Part shown: one piece after another, positions 11,639-21,500 of the stretch | How positions within the stretch are numbered: the stretch's first letter is position 1 | Layout: every line of letters starts with the position of its first letter | NCBI RefSeq assembly: GCF_002776525.5 | Contig: NC_045434.1 | Span: 194,625,046 to 194,689,045, forward strand | Direction: 5' to 3' | Length of the DNA stretch: 64,000 nucleotides | DNA from: Piliocolobus tephrosceles | Taxonomy: Eukaryota > Chordata > Mammalia > Primates > Cercopithecidae | Made by a program: the position numbers and the translations under genes | Notes under the pieces: model-generated | Seen by the model: the letters and a program-made list of their open reading frames with translations, nothing else | Told to the model about the DNA's origin: nothing | Databases searched by the model: none

Positions 11639-11644
11639 TTTAAT
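11639..11644 (-). terminator. XKR8: XKR8 polyadenylation signal ATTAAA
   Basis: ATTAAA on the minus strand (TTTAAT on the plus strand) is the only canonical-type hexamer I see between the XKR8 stop and this point. Confidence 0.55.
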
Positions 11645-12282
11645 CATAACCTAGTAATACTGTTAAAAACAACACGTCTGACACTTGCGGACACCCACAG
11701 GGACACACATTCTCTTCCTCTCACACAGACTCTGAGGTAGGAGGTACACTGGCTAAGGAATAAAAAATACTCAGTGGTTGTACAAGGCTCAGACCAGGCT
11801 CACAAGGCTCTTGGTTGAAAAGCAGCCCCTTGAGAGCAGGAGCAGAGGCCAGGCCAGCTTCACTGAGATCCCAGAGGTTCTGACTGGGGCCACCCAGAGT
11901 TGGGCATCCCTGGCTTCTGGCATTTGAGATCTAAGCCAGGACTGGTTGGTGCAAGTAGGGGATGAAGCTGGGGTGGCAGCTGGTCTTGTTCCAGGTTGCA
12001 AGGACAGGGTGATGTTCCTGGCACATAAACTGCTCTCCACGAAGATTTGTTTCATGAATTGAATGAATGGTGTGGGGGAGGGGAGGAAGAATTCTAGAGG
12101 ACAGCCCCTGTGGTCTTCTAGCCCAGGATAGGGGAGCTAAGGGGTGGGGCAGCACCTATACCAGTCATTTTCGAGGTGGCCAGGGAGGTGGAAGCTTTGG
12201 GGCACCAGCTGTACCAATGGCAGGGGGAAAAGAAAAGGCAGTCTTCTTCCCTCCCAAAGTGTCTTGTACATAACTGGGGCTC

Positions 12283-12415
12283 TTGACCCTGCAGGGCCCA
12301 GCCTTTCTCATCTTGTTCACTGTGAACTCCTTGAAGGCAGGCCTCTGCCCCACTCAGCACCATCCCTGGTGCCCGGCCCAGCACAGGCGTCCCGTTATTG
12401 CTGAGTGCATGGAGG
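12283..12415 (+). mobile_element. L2 3' end in XKR8 3' UTR
   Basis: TTGTTCACTGTGAACTCCTTG, GGCAGGCCTCTGCCCCACTC, GGTGCCCGGCCCAGCACAGG. Confidence 0.6.
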
Positions 12416-12500
12416 CCACAGCAGCATCATTAGCTTATCCTCACCTGCCTTCTGCCAGCAGAGTCACTCTCCATCTCTGCCAGCTGGGTCTGATCCTGCT

Positions 12501-13216
12501 TCAAAGGACGCCATTCACCTCTCCCTTCACTGTCGAAGCAGCCTCATCCTTAGCCTTGGGGAAAAAGTTCTGTGCTAACTGGGTCATGCGCCTGTTCTGA
12601 GGCAACTGATGCCCCTCTGGGGAAAGTAGACTCCGGGCCCCGTCTACCTGGTCAGGGTTGGGCTTCCAGCAGCAGCTAGGGTGCAGCCAGCGGTAGTACA
12701 CAAGCCGCAGAGCCAGGCCCAGAAAGAAGCAGCCGTATCCCACAGGCAGCCACAGCTGCAGGGGAATCCCGCTGGGCAGCCAGGAGCTATGAGTCATCCA
12801 GGTAACCACCAGGAGAATGCTGTCAATCAGGAGGAAGGTGAAGTGGATGGTGGCCCGGCCTAGGGTGTGGCCCTCAGCCACATTGAACCAGGAGAAATAG
12901 AGGATGGTGGCCACCGTCACCCGGTACAGCCACTCGGAGCTGGGGTCCGGCATAAAGTCTGTGCCCTGGAGCCAGACCCAGAGCAGCAGTACCAGCCACA
13001 GGCCCAGGAAGTGCAGGGCCACATAGCTGGGGAAGAGGGCTGAGAACAGGGCCACAGCCAGGACTCGGGGCCACAGCAGCAGCAGGTTCCACAGGAAGTA
13101 GATCACGGAGGAGCCCAGGCCCAGGAGGGGCTTGGAGGGGAGGCAGGTGCGCAAGGCCCGGTGGTAGTCGAGCAGTGCCCATGAAATGCCCAGGAAGGAC
13201 GTGCAGATGCCAAACC
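12501..13216 (-). CDS. XKR8: XKR8 coding exon 3 with stop
   Basis: Acceptor TTTGCAG/GG at 13217-13218. The exon completes Trp164 and runs FGICTSFLGISWALLDYHRA through several membrane segments to the cytoplasmic tail. The tail holds the caspase-type site DQVDG and ends GEVNGVL with the stop at 12501-12503. Confidence 0.94.
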
Positions 13217-16200
13217 CTGCAAAGAGTAGGAGAGAACAGTGAGTCCTGGGGCCAGCCTGCTTGGCATTCCCCAGGGGTCGCAGGTACCGTGGGGCCCCTC
13301 CCAGAAACCCTGGAATAGGTATCAGAATCCCTCATTTGTTGAAAGCAAATCTGCAGCTGGAGAGGACCCAGTGAGTTCCCGTAACCAAAAACAAAGCTAT
13401 GACTCCTAATATAGAGCCTGCCCCTCACCAACAGTGCTTTGCTGCGCAGGTGGTATTTGTCAAAGATAAGAGGGTGTGACTTCTGGCCCACCCAGCACTC
13501 AGCACCCCTGGGCCTTGGCTGCACCCTGGGCATCTTCCAGGGCCCCATAACCCTTTCTTTCTGGGAAGAACACAAGCCTTTCTTACGTCTGAAAATCAAC
13601 AGCCTCAATTCCCTCTTTCTTAATCTCAAAAAGGGAGTAGAAAAATCCCATGGGGTGGCCACAGGCTCTGGCTAAAGCTGTCCTCAGGGCCAGGAGAGAT
13701 GTCCCTGCTGTGTGGACAGAAAGTCTCCCCACTTCCCTCCCCTCTCCTCCAAGACCAGAGGCCATCAGACTGACCCCTAGTCTTGATTTTCCAAGATCCA
13801 GAAGTTTGCAGCAGGGGTCCTAGGGTCCTATCCCACCTCCTGGTTGCCAGTCCTGGAGCAGAAGCACGAGGGCCTCCAGGGAGGGATGGAAGTGGCACCA
13901 GCACGTCTCCCGACTGCTTCCTCCCCTGTTCCTGTCCACCGCAGTCATTCGACAGATGTTTACTGGGAACCTATTAGGTGCCCAGAACCCACTCCTAGCC
14001 TGGAAACAGATCTGTGCCCATTAGCCTCGCCCAGGTCTCAGCAGGGCTGATGTTTTTCCAGTTTGCCCAGCATGCCACCTTCCGTGACCTTGACAAGCTC
14101 TGCCCAGGCTGTTAGGTAGCCAGAAGCACATGCCCCACTTCCGCGGCCTACTCCTCCATTACCCCACAGGCCCCAGCTTGAAGAGCCCCTGGAGTCCCCC
14201 ACCCTGGCCCCACGCCACCCACTCGGCTGTGTCAGGTATCCCTGTAACATGCCACCCACCTCTGTCTGGAGTCTCATCACACAGTAATTATCTATCTCCT
14301 TATCTCTGAGCTCCTCCAGGGTAGAAAACAGACTCTGCTCACTTGGGATCCCCCAGCAGCCCAGTACCTGGCACATAACAGCAGCGAAAGAGATGTTTGC
14401 TAAATAAAAAGTAGGGAAAATCTGTCTTTTCCCCTTACCCCCTGCCACACTCGCAGTGCAGACTGTCTGCACTTGGCCCTGGTTCTAGACACCCCCAACC
14501 CTCAACAGACAAAACCACGTGCCCAGTGAGTGTCCAGTGACCCAGGGCAAGTCACTCACCTTTCTGCACCTCTCTAAAAATGGAGCTCAATATAGCACAA
14601 ACCTACAGGGCTGCTGTGAACTTGAGCAGTGATGACTGTAAGCGCTTCCCACAGGGCCTGGCTAATAGCTGGCACTCAATTGTGACAGCCGCTATTACTG
14701 TTTTTTCAATCAATATATAGACTCAGACTAGCAAGACGAAAGGGCCCTTGGAGATCGAATCCAACCTCCATCTTCCACAGGAAGGCTCTCCGGGTCACAC
14801 AGCGAGTGACGGTAGAGTGAGGACTGCTTCTTTGAGAGACTGTGGCATTTATGGCAGGGATGGAGGAAGGCAAAGGGGAAGGCTTGGACCCTGAATTGGA
14901 TGTGAGTCGGGGCCCTATTTAGCTTGGCCACTGCCTGGGTCTGTGAAAATGGGCAAGTCACTTTCCTTTTATGGACAAAAACCCTCTCAAAGCTCCTCAC
15001 TATAAACTTCACCCTTGCTTAGGGGGCCCTGTGAGCCTCTGCCACCTGCCTCTCCCTTTTCCAGTCACTCAACACGTTGTACCCTAGCTACTTGTTTTAG
15101 TCTATTATCCTGGCAGGGCAGGCGCTGGGTTCATCTTGTTCACTGCTGTGTCCCCAGCACAGTAACAGGCACAGAAGAGATGCACAATGAAAGCCTGACT
15201 GGATGAAGGCATTCAATATATTGTTTCTTGTTTCTTTTTTAAAATTTTGAAGAGATGAGGTCTCACTATGTTACCCAGGATGGTCTCCAACCCTGGCCTC
15301 AAACCACCTGTGCACCTTGGCCTCCCAACGTGTTAAATTGTTTCTTAACTAAAAAGTTACCTACGCTGCATCAGGCACCTTACACACTTTATTATCTTCA
15401 AAATTATAAAAATTATAATTAAGACTTCTGGGCCAGGCACAGTGGCCGACACCTGTAATCCCAGCACCTTAGGAGGCTGAGGTGCGGTTACTTGAGCTCA
15501 GGAGTTCAAGACCAGCCTGGGTAACAAAGTGGGACCTCATCTCTACAAAAAAAAAAGAAAAGAAAAGAAAGAAAGAAAGATTAGCCAGCATGGTGACACA
15601 CACCTGTAGTCCCAGCTACTCAGGAGGCTGAGACAAGAGGATCACCTGAGCCTGGGAGGTCGAGGCTGCAGTGAACCATGATCAGGTCGCTGTACTCCAC
15701 TATGGGCAATGACAGAGTGAGACTGTACCAGGAACTTGTGTACCAGGAAATGGGCTTTCTTTGCATCACCTCACTCAATCCTTTCATCAACCTTATTAGG
15801 CAGGAGGATTTAAGTCCATTTTTCAAATGAGAACGAACATACTCAGAGAGGTCAAGGCATTTGTCCAAACTCAAACAGCTGCAGAGTGACTTTATGTTTC
15901 AAGCCAGATCTGCCTGACTAAAGCCTGTTCTCCTGTTTTCTAAGCAGCCTCTATAAAAGAATAAAAACAGTTCCGACATTTGAGAGAGACCCCCCAAGCC
16001 ACGACAGGGGGGCCGGCCACTGGCCTTCACTCACACTGGTAGTACTCAGCCCGACCGCTCTGCAGCATAATGGCCAGCACCAGCGTGAGCTGTGGTGCCG
16101 TCTCCAAGAAGGTCTCGAAGAGCCGCAGCATGCTGATGTCCAGGGAGAGGAAGTCGGCGTAGGCCAAGTCAAACTCAGAGGGCTCCTCCTGCTGCCACAC

Positions 16201-19200
16201 CAGCAGCCCCTGGCGCAGCTCCTGCACGCACCTAGGCACCATACACAAATGTTCAGAGGGCCAGGTTAGTGTCCTGTGAATTCCTCAGCCTCCCACCCAT
16301 CTAATGAATGGACACAGGCCCCAGCCTGGCTCCTCACATCCATGCTATGGGACCGTCGGCCATGTCCTAACCTCACTGAACTTGTTTCATCTGGAAAATG
16401 GGGATCAAGGCCGGGCGCGGTGGCTCACGCCTGTAATCCCAGCACTTTGGGAGGCCAAGGTGGGCTGATCACGAGGGCAGGAGATCGAGACCATCCTGGC
16501 TAACACAGTGAAGCCTTGCCTCTACTAAAAATACAAAAATTGCTGGGTGTGGTGGTGCACGCCTGTAGTCCCAGCTACTCAGGAGGCTGAGGCAGGAGAA
16601 TCTCTTAAACCTGCAAGGCGGAGGTTACAGTGAGCCGAGATCGTGCCACTGCACTCCAGCCTGGTGACAGAATGAGACTCCGTCTCAAAAAAAAAAAAAA
16701 AAAGGGGGGATCAGTACACCTTCTACTCCGGCTGGCTAAGCACTGTCCTAAGCTCATCACAAACCTTGTCCTGTTTACTTCTCATAAAAGCCCATTTTAC
16801 AAATGGGGAAACAGGATCAAGAAGCTAATAAGGTCTGGGGGCAGTGACTCGCGCCTGTAATCCCAACACTTTGGCACGCCAAGGCAAGAGGATCACTGGA
16901 GACCAGGAGTTTGAGACCACCCTGGGCAACACAGCACGCCCCATCTCTACAAAGAATTTTTTTAATTAGTTGGACATGGTGTTACAAGCCTGTAGTCCAA
17001 GCTACTCAGGAGGCTGACGCAGGAGGATTGTTTGAATCCAGGAGTTCAAGGCCACTGTGAGCCATGATTGTGCTACTGCACTCCAGCCCAGGCAACAGAG
17101 GCCCTTTTTTTTTTTTTTTTTTGTGGGGACAGTGTCCTCCTCTCTCGCCTCTCGCCCAGGCTAGTGCGCAGTGGCACAAACTCGGCTCGCTGTAACCTCC
17201 ACCTCCCAGGTTCAAGCGATTCTCCTGCCTTGGCCTCCGGAATAGCTGGGATGCTGGGATTACAGGCATGCGCCACCACACCTGGCTAATTTTTGTATTT
17301 TTAGTAGAGATGAGCTTTTGCCATATTCGGCAGGCTGGTCTCGAACTCCTGACCTCAAATGATCTTACTTCCCAGACTGCTAGGATTACAGGCATGAGCC
17401 ACCAATCCTGACCAGACCCTGCCTCTTTAAAAAAAAAAAGCAAACAAAAAATTATAAGCAGCTAATAAGTACTGGAATGAGGATTTGGATCCAAACCTGA
17501 ATTGGAAAGGCATGCTATAAAGTTGCCTGAGGCAGTAGTTCTCAAACTTTAGTGTGCCCAAGATCTCCTGGGATCCTGTGGGCAAGATGACATTTGCCTC
17601 TTGGGCACTTCTGGGCACAGGCCAGATGGAATCAGACTCTGCCTTGCCCCAGCCACACAGGGGAGGGGCTGGAGGAGGGTTAGATTGGAAGGAGTGATCC
17701 CATTTAAGAGGCTGGCCCTGAGTGGTTAAGGATGGAGACTGGGGCAGAGTTAAGAGAGTCCAGAAGTTGGACAGACAGGCCTGGGGTACCGAAAGGCATG
17801 AAGAGTAAGTGGAGGATGCACCGAGGACCCTCCACCCAGAACTCTGCTCTCAGTTGCCTATTGGGAGAGAACCCCGTTCACTCATTACAAGCTCATTCAC
17901 CAGACATGTACTGTCACTTCCCCTGGAAGGGCCCAGGAACACATTGAGGAGCAGGCAGGCAGGGCGGACCGGGCTTCTCCCTCAGCGGGAGCCTTTGCCC
18001 GTGGTCCCCCAGTGACCTGGCAGAGGCCCCGGCCTCGGCCTGTTCACATGCAGGAACAGAGACCCTGTTTCCAAAGCCAAAGCCAGTACAGTCTGCCCGA
18101 CTGAAGCTCAGCAGAAACACAGGCAGCGAAGATGCACAGCTCATGGAGGCCTGCCCAGGACTTAACAACTGCACCCCTTCATGCCCACCCGGGGTTTTCT
18201 GATATCTCTACAATCCCTCAGGTAAAACTGCCACATTCAAAGCTCCTCTCCACTCCTGGAGACCCTGTGCAACTTTGTCAAAGCAAGATCTCACGAGTTT
18301 GTAAAAACGGATTCAAGAGCAGATCCTGGCCCTGGCCACCCCATCCCAACCCTCACCACCCTCTGCCCTGACTTCATCGCATGCCTTCGACCCCTGGGTT
18401 TGTTTCCCCACCTCTACGAGGCTCCACCAGGTCCAAACAGGAGCAGAATCCACACACATTTTCCAAGACCCAGCCTGCGCCCAACCCTGGTTGGCTCCAC
18501 GGGCGTGGATGAGTCAGAGGCCACCTCTGCCCTCTTGCTGGGTCTGGGGTGGGAAGAATACAACCAGGCAGACAGGGTGAGAGGCGGCCTTTGTGAGGGA
18601 CAAGCGCTGTCGTGGGGTCAGGGCTGCTGAAACTCGCAGGAGGCCCAGGTCATCATGAAGGGAGCTGAGGTTGCTGAGTGCTCACTCTGAGCCAGGGCAG
18701 TGGACAGTTTTCATTTCACTTCATCTTCACCAAACAGGCAGGCGCTATCCCCATCCCAACGGGAACAGCAACCAAACAGCCCCACTGAGAGGTCAGTGCC
18801 TTCCCAAGGCCCTGCCCCTGCTGAAACATGGGGTGCTGAACTGAGTCCGCAGCCCGTGCCATTACAGGCCAGGCACTGTGCGAGGCACTTTCTCACTCTT
18901 TTCGCTCACTCCTCACAATAGGCCTGCCCGTCACACCTGTCTCAGGGTGACTACCGCCTTTCTATGGAGGAGGAAACTGAGGCTCAAAGAAACGTAGAAG
19001 TGAGGTGAGAGAGGGCAAAGCCAGAAGTGGATCCCTGAGAGGTCTGACTTCAAAGCCCATGCACCTCCCTTTCCTCCCTGGGCCTCAGTTTCTTCGCCTG
19101 TGCCAGGAAAGCTAGGGCTAGGATGAAGGCAGTCTACCCGGATTCCCTTTCCATAAAGGGTAGGCCAGGCGCCCACGGGGCTTGGCTCCCTCTCCCACTC

Positions 19201-19589
19201 CCCTTCTCGGCATATAACGTGTCACCTGTACAGGTGACCCAGCTGACGCAGGAGCTGAGCTCCGACACTCCTCCCCTCCCGGGGCGAAGCACTCACCTGT
19301 ACAGGTAACCCAGCTGCAGGAGATGCAGCAGCGCCAGGCAGCGGCGCGGGGGCTGTGACCCATGCAGGCCGGCAGGGTCAGCGCGCAGCCAGAGCCAGCT
19401 GAAGAGCTGCAGCGCCACCGAGGCCAGGCCCAACAGCGCCAGCACCAGCGCCGCCCACAGGTAGCGGCCGTCGAGCGCATACTGGACGGCGGCCCACAGG
19501 TCTGCGCCCAGGTCGAGCAGGAAGGCGGCGGTGCCCAGCACGCACACGACCAGGTCCCGAAGGAGGGTGGCGCGGGACGACCAGGGCAT
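12501..19589 (-). CDS. XKR8: XKR8, caspase-activated phospholipid scramblase (complete, 3 exons)
   Basis: XKR8 is a multi-pass plasma-membrane protein of the XK family that exposes phosphatidylserine on apoptotic cells after caspase-3/7 clips its C-terminal tail. It needs basigin or neuroplastin as a chaperone partner. The coding sequence joins 19589-19297, 16231-16035 and 13216-12501: 1206 nt, 401 residues. Splice phases agree (97 codons + 2 nt, 1 + 65 codons + 1, then GG). The start is MPWSSRATLLRDL, and several long hydrophobic segments follow. The caspase site DQVD is at residues 352-355, as in the human protein. Residues differ from remembered human XKR8 at about 20 scattered positions, with no break. 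The frame runs six codons (EVNGVL) past the point where I recall human XKR8 ending (395 residues). The gene lies tandem to and 1.2 kb downstream of the SMPDL3B relic. Confidence 0.95.
14265..14410 (+). mobile_element. L2 3' end
   Basis: GAGCTCCTCCAGGGTAGAAAAC, AGCCCAGTACCTGGCACATAAC and GCTAAATAAA pattern. Confidence 0.55.
14515..14690 (+). mobile_element. MIR
   Basis: CCCAGGGCAAGTCACTCACC, GCACCTCTCTAAAAATGGAG and CAGGGCCTGGCTAATAGC. Confidence 0.55.
15035..15215 (+). mobile_element. L2 3' end
   Basis: TTCATCTTGTTCACTGCTGT, CCCCAGCACAGTAACAGGCAC and a GACTGGATGAAGG tail. Confidence 0.6.
15225..15335 (-). mobile_element. Antisense Alu monomer
   Basis: GATGAGGTCTCACTATGTTACC to CACCTTGGCCTCCC, one monomer, in XKR8 intron 2. 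Confidence 0.7.
15431..15727 (+). mobile_element. AluJ
   Basis: GGGCCAGGCACAGTGGCCG start, with an internal A-linker expanded to an AAAG repeat at 15549-15580. Confidence 0.85.
15750..15920 (-). mobile_element. MIR
   Basis: TCACTCAATCCTTTCATCAAC, TTTTTCAAATGAGAACG and CAGCTGCAGAGTGAC. Confidence 0.55.
16035..16231 (-). CDS. XKR8: XKR8 coding exon 2
   Basis: 197 nt from acceptor CCTAG/G to donor CAGT/GTGAGT. It encodes residues 98-163 and one base of Trp164 (CVQELRQGLL... to ...GRAEYYQ), including the XK-family stretch DISMLRLFETFLETAPQ. It continues exon 1 in phase. Confidence 0.93.
16409..16703 (+). mobile_element. AluS/Y in XKR8 intron 1
   Basis: GGCCGGGCGCGGTGGCTC start and a pure A17 tail. 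GGGGATCA precedes and GGGGGATCAG follows as a probable duplication. Confidence 0.9.
16832..17105 (+). mobile_element. AluJ, host of a nested Alu
   Basis: GGTCTGGGGGCAGTGACTCG to CCCAGGCAACAGAGGCCC. Its tail (AGACCCTGCCTCTTTAAAA) reappears at 17414-17441 after the antisense Alu. Confidence 0.8.
17106..17413 (-). mobile_element. Antisense AluS nested in AluJ tail
   Basis: T18 tract through CACCAATCCTGACC. It splits the sense AluJ at its 3' end. Confidence 0.85.
18855..19065 (-). mobile_element. MIR in XKR8 intron 1
   Basis: GGCCAGGCACTGTGCGAGGC, GGAGGAAACTGAGGCTCAAAG and GCCAGAAGTGGATCC. Confidence 0.6.
19221..19238. repeat. 18-bp perfect palindrome resembling XKR8 exon 1 donor
   Basis: GTCACCTGTACAGGTGAC equals its own reverse complement. 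On the minus strand the text around it (CAGCTGGGTCACCTGTACAG/GTGACA) closely copies the exon 1 end (CAGCTGGGTTACCTGTACAG/GTGAGT) 71 nt away. Confidence 0.85.
19297..19589 (-). CDS. XKR8: XKR8 coding exon 1
   Basis: ATG at 19589-19587 opens MPWSSRATLL, and the exon ends ...LLQLGYLY plus AG of a split Arg codon, with donor CAG/GTGAGT. It encodes residues 1-97, including the first two hydrophobic segments. The upstream in-frame sequence is CpG-rich and has no better-supported start. The open frame upstream of this ATG is a by-product of the GC-rich promoter. Confidence 0.93.
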
Positions 19590-20160
19590 GGCCCGCCAGC
19601 CTCTGCCCTCTCCTGCTCCTCTGCGGTTGGGGCCTGCCCTCAGAGTCCGGGGTTGCCAAAGCAGGAAGGAGGCCGGCGCAGCCCTCGGGGCGGCCCGGGG
19701 CGGGGACCTGCTGGGCGGGACTTCCCCGTCCCGCCCCGTCCGGGGAGGAGCGAGGTTCATGGTTGTCCCCGGTCCCCCACCCGAACCCTCCCGTGACCTA
19801 AATGCCGCTAGATACTCTGCTCCACCGCCAGCCCAGGGGTCCCCCGACCCAGCCCAGCCAAGTACGCTAGGCCTGAACACTGACTGCCCTTCGCTTCGCA
19901 GACTTCAAACGGCCTAGTTTTAAGTTTGAGGCGCCCGGAGGCCCAAGAAAGCGAGAGGGCGGGGAGACTAGAGCCTGGACTGGGGCTGCGATCCCTCACA
20001 CCTGCATTGTTGCAAAACAAAACAACGAAACGCAAAGGCACGTCTCATCCCTAAGTGCGGGACTTTGCAACAATGCGTGCGCCTCGATCCGGGGATACAC
20101 GGAGAGCACGGGGCGGCTGGGTTCACGCCAGTGATCCGAGTCGGGGGAGGGCGGGCGTTA
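19590..20160 (-). promoter_or_regulatory. XKR8: XKR8 CpG-rich promoter and 5' UTR
   Basis: GC-rich and CpG-rich sequence covers exon 1 and its upstream side and fades before the Alu at 20207. GC boxes of the Sp1 type (CCCGCCCC and GGGCGG) lie around 19713-19746. No TATA box is evident. The transcription start cannot be placed from sequence alone. Confidence 0.65.
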
Positions 20161-20206
20161 GGTTCCTGCAAATGAGTTAACCTCATTTCCATACGAAAAG
20201 GAATAG

Positions 20207-20498
20207 AGGCCGGGCGCAGTGACTCATGCTTGTGATCCCAACACTTTGGGAGGTTCAGGCGGGAGGATCACCTGCGGTCAGGAGTTCGAGACCAGCCTGG
20301 CAAACATGGCGAAACCCCGTCTCTACCAAAAATACAAATTAGTCGGGCGTGGTGACGCGCCTCTGTAATCCCAGCTAGGAGGCCGAGGCAGGAGAATCGC
20401 ATGAACCCGGGAGGCAGAGGTTGCAGTGAGCCAAGATGGCGCCACTGCACTCCGGCCTGGGCGACAGAGCGAGATTCCGTCTCGAAAAAAAAAGAAAA
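20207..20498 (+). mobile_element. AluS between XKR8 promoter and SMPDL3B end
   Basis: GGCCGGGCGCAGTGACTC start. AAAAGGAATA at about 20196 and again after the tail at about 20499. It lies head-on to both minus-strand genes. Confidence 0.9.
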
Positions 20499-20824
20499 GA
20501 AAAGGAATACAACACAGAATCAAACGCACGATGAGCTTTGTTTTGTGAATGAAACATAAAACGCAAAAGAAATATGCTGTGGGGGGTCTTGGGTCGTCAT
20601 TTCTTTTCTGTTTCTCGTTTGTTTTTAGAGAGAGTCTGGTTTTAAGCTGGAGTGCAGTGGCGCGATCACGGATCACTGCAGCTCCTGGGGCTTCACTTCC
20701 TGATTCGGTTGTCCTATTTCAGTGCACTCCTCAGGAGCGGAGGAAATGGTGGAAGGCCCAGTTCTGGGTGATCCCGGGCGCTACCCCCGTTACCCGTTAC
20801 TAGGAAGAAGGTGAGCCTGGCGGG

Positions 20825-21177
20825 TCACAGCACGAGCGTGCACAGGCCCAGCAGGGCCATCAGCAGCAGCCGGAGCTGCGGCGCGGGTGTGGTCCCCAGA
20901 GGTATACAGACAGGTGGTGTAGGAGGCAACGTCCACCTGGCGCATGGCACACACGTGCTGCCTCGTCGCAGACCCCAGCATAGTAGCTGACTGAGTTATA
21001 AACGTAGTAGTGCTGTAGTGCGCCCTGGTCACCAGTGATGCGGTCCAACACTGCCTGCAGAGAGTGGGCACTGGCGTGGGGAACCCAGTAGGCTTTAGTC
21101 AGCTGGTACTCGAGCTCCCAGCACCGCATCCCCTGAGCATTCGCCTGGCTCAGGTTCATGAAGTAGGTCGCCATGTC
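20825..21177 (-). pseudogene. SMPDL3B: SMPDL3B exon 8 (terminal) with frameshifts
   Basis: Acceptor CCCTTTCTCCAG. The exon reads DMATYFMNLSQANAQG to ...YYAGVCDEA. About 11 nt are then missing near 20961 (the codons for ACSM are reduced to one base) and one extra base lies near 20893-20896. After both, the DNA again reads the hydrophobic GPI-signal tail LLLMALLGLCTLVL and the ancestral TGA at 20827-20825. The length is 353 nt against an expected 363. Confidence 0.86.
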
Positions 21178-21284
21178 CTGGAGAAAGGGTTTGGGGTAGG
21201 CCGGCTGTGAGCAGCTGTCTGCTTCCATCCCCATCCTGCACCTTGCATTTGCCCCCACGTTCTTTAGAGTAGTGATCATGACCA

Positions 21285-21430
21285 CTAGTAGTCATTGAGC
21301 ACTTAGCTGTGCACCCACTGTGCTTGGCAGACATCCTCTGAATTGAATGAGGTAACTGTGCTTATTACCCTGGTTTCACAAATGAGGAAACTGAGGCCTA
21401 AAGAGGTTAATTCACTTGGCCAGGGTCATA
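21285..21430 (-). mobile_element. MIR
   Basis: CATTGAGCACTTAGCTGTGC, AATGAGGAAACTGAGGCC and CAGGGTCATACAG, running into the 12-bp tandem repeat. Confidence 0.6.
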
Positions 21431-21500
21431 CAGTTATTCATACAGGTAGTCATACAGGTATTCGTACAGGTAGTCATACAGGTATTCATACAGGTATTCC
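21424..21500. repeat. 12-bp-unit tandem repeat in SMPDL3B intron 7
   Basis: About six copies alternating TATTCATACAGG and TAGTCATACAGG, one with TATTCGTACAGG. It appears to have grown from the end of an adjoining MIR (CATACAG). Confidence 0.85.

Larger units (their letters stand above)
11620..12500 (-). other. XKR8: XKR8 3' untranslated region
   Basis: About 880 nt between the XKR8 stop and the likely poly(A) site. A sense-strand L2 fragment overlaps 12283-12415 and so lies antisense in this UTR. Its length fits the roughly 2 kb XKR8 mRNA I remember. Confidence 0.65.
13217..16034 (-). other. XKR8: XKR8 intron 2
   Basis: A GT-AG intron of 2.8 kb. It contains L2 and MIR remnants (about 14265-14410, 15035-15215, 15750-15920), an antisense Alu monomer (15225-15335) and a sense Alu (15431-15727). 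The long open frames at 13000-13660 on this strand are the other frame of exon 3 and intron sequence. Confidence 0.85.
16232..19296 (-). other. XKR8: XKR8 intron 1
   Basis: A GT-AG intron of 3.07 kb. It holds an Alu at 16409-16703, a nested Alu pair at 16832-17441, a MIR at 18855-19065 and an 18-bp palindrome at 19221-19238 that copies the exon 1 donor region. Confidence 0.85.

Noticed and set aside
12874..13662. 262-codon open frame on the minus strand over XKR8
   Set aside because: It is the wrong frame of XKR8 exon 3 joined to intron 2 across the real acceptor. The overlapping frame matches the known protein and splice phases.
19293..19880. Long N-terminal extension of XKR8 exon 1
   Set aside because: The frame stays open upstream only because of GC-rich promoter sequence. 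The family start is MPWSS at 19589.
19362..19917. Plus-strand open frames across the XKR8 CpG island
   Set aside because: Antisense shadows of a GC-rich exon with no recognisable protein features.
20860..21285. SMPDL3B exon 8 frame taken as an intact terminal exon
   Set aside because: It diverges from the family after CDEA and reads through an altered frame. The ancestral tail is readable only after both indels.
21424..21500. Regular repeats as a CRISPR array
   Set aside because: The 12-bp units are contiguous without spacers, and the DNA is a vertebrate intron.
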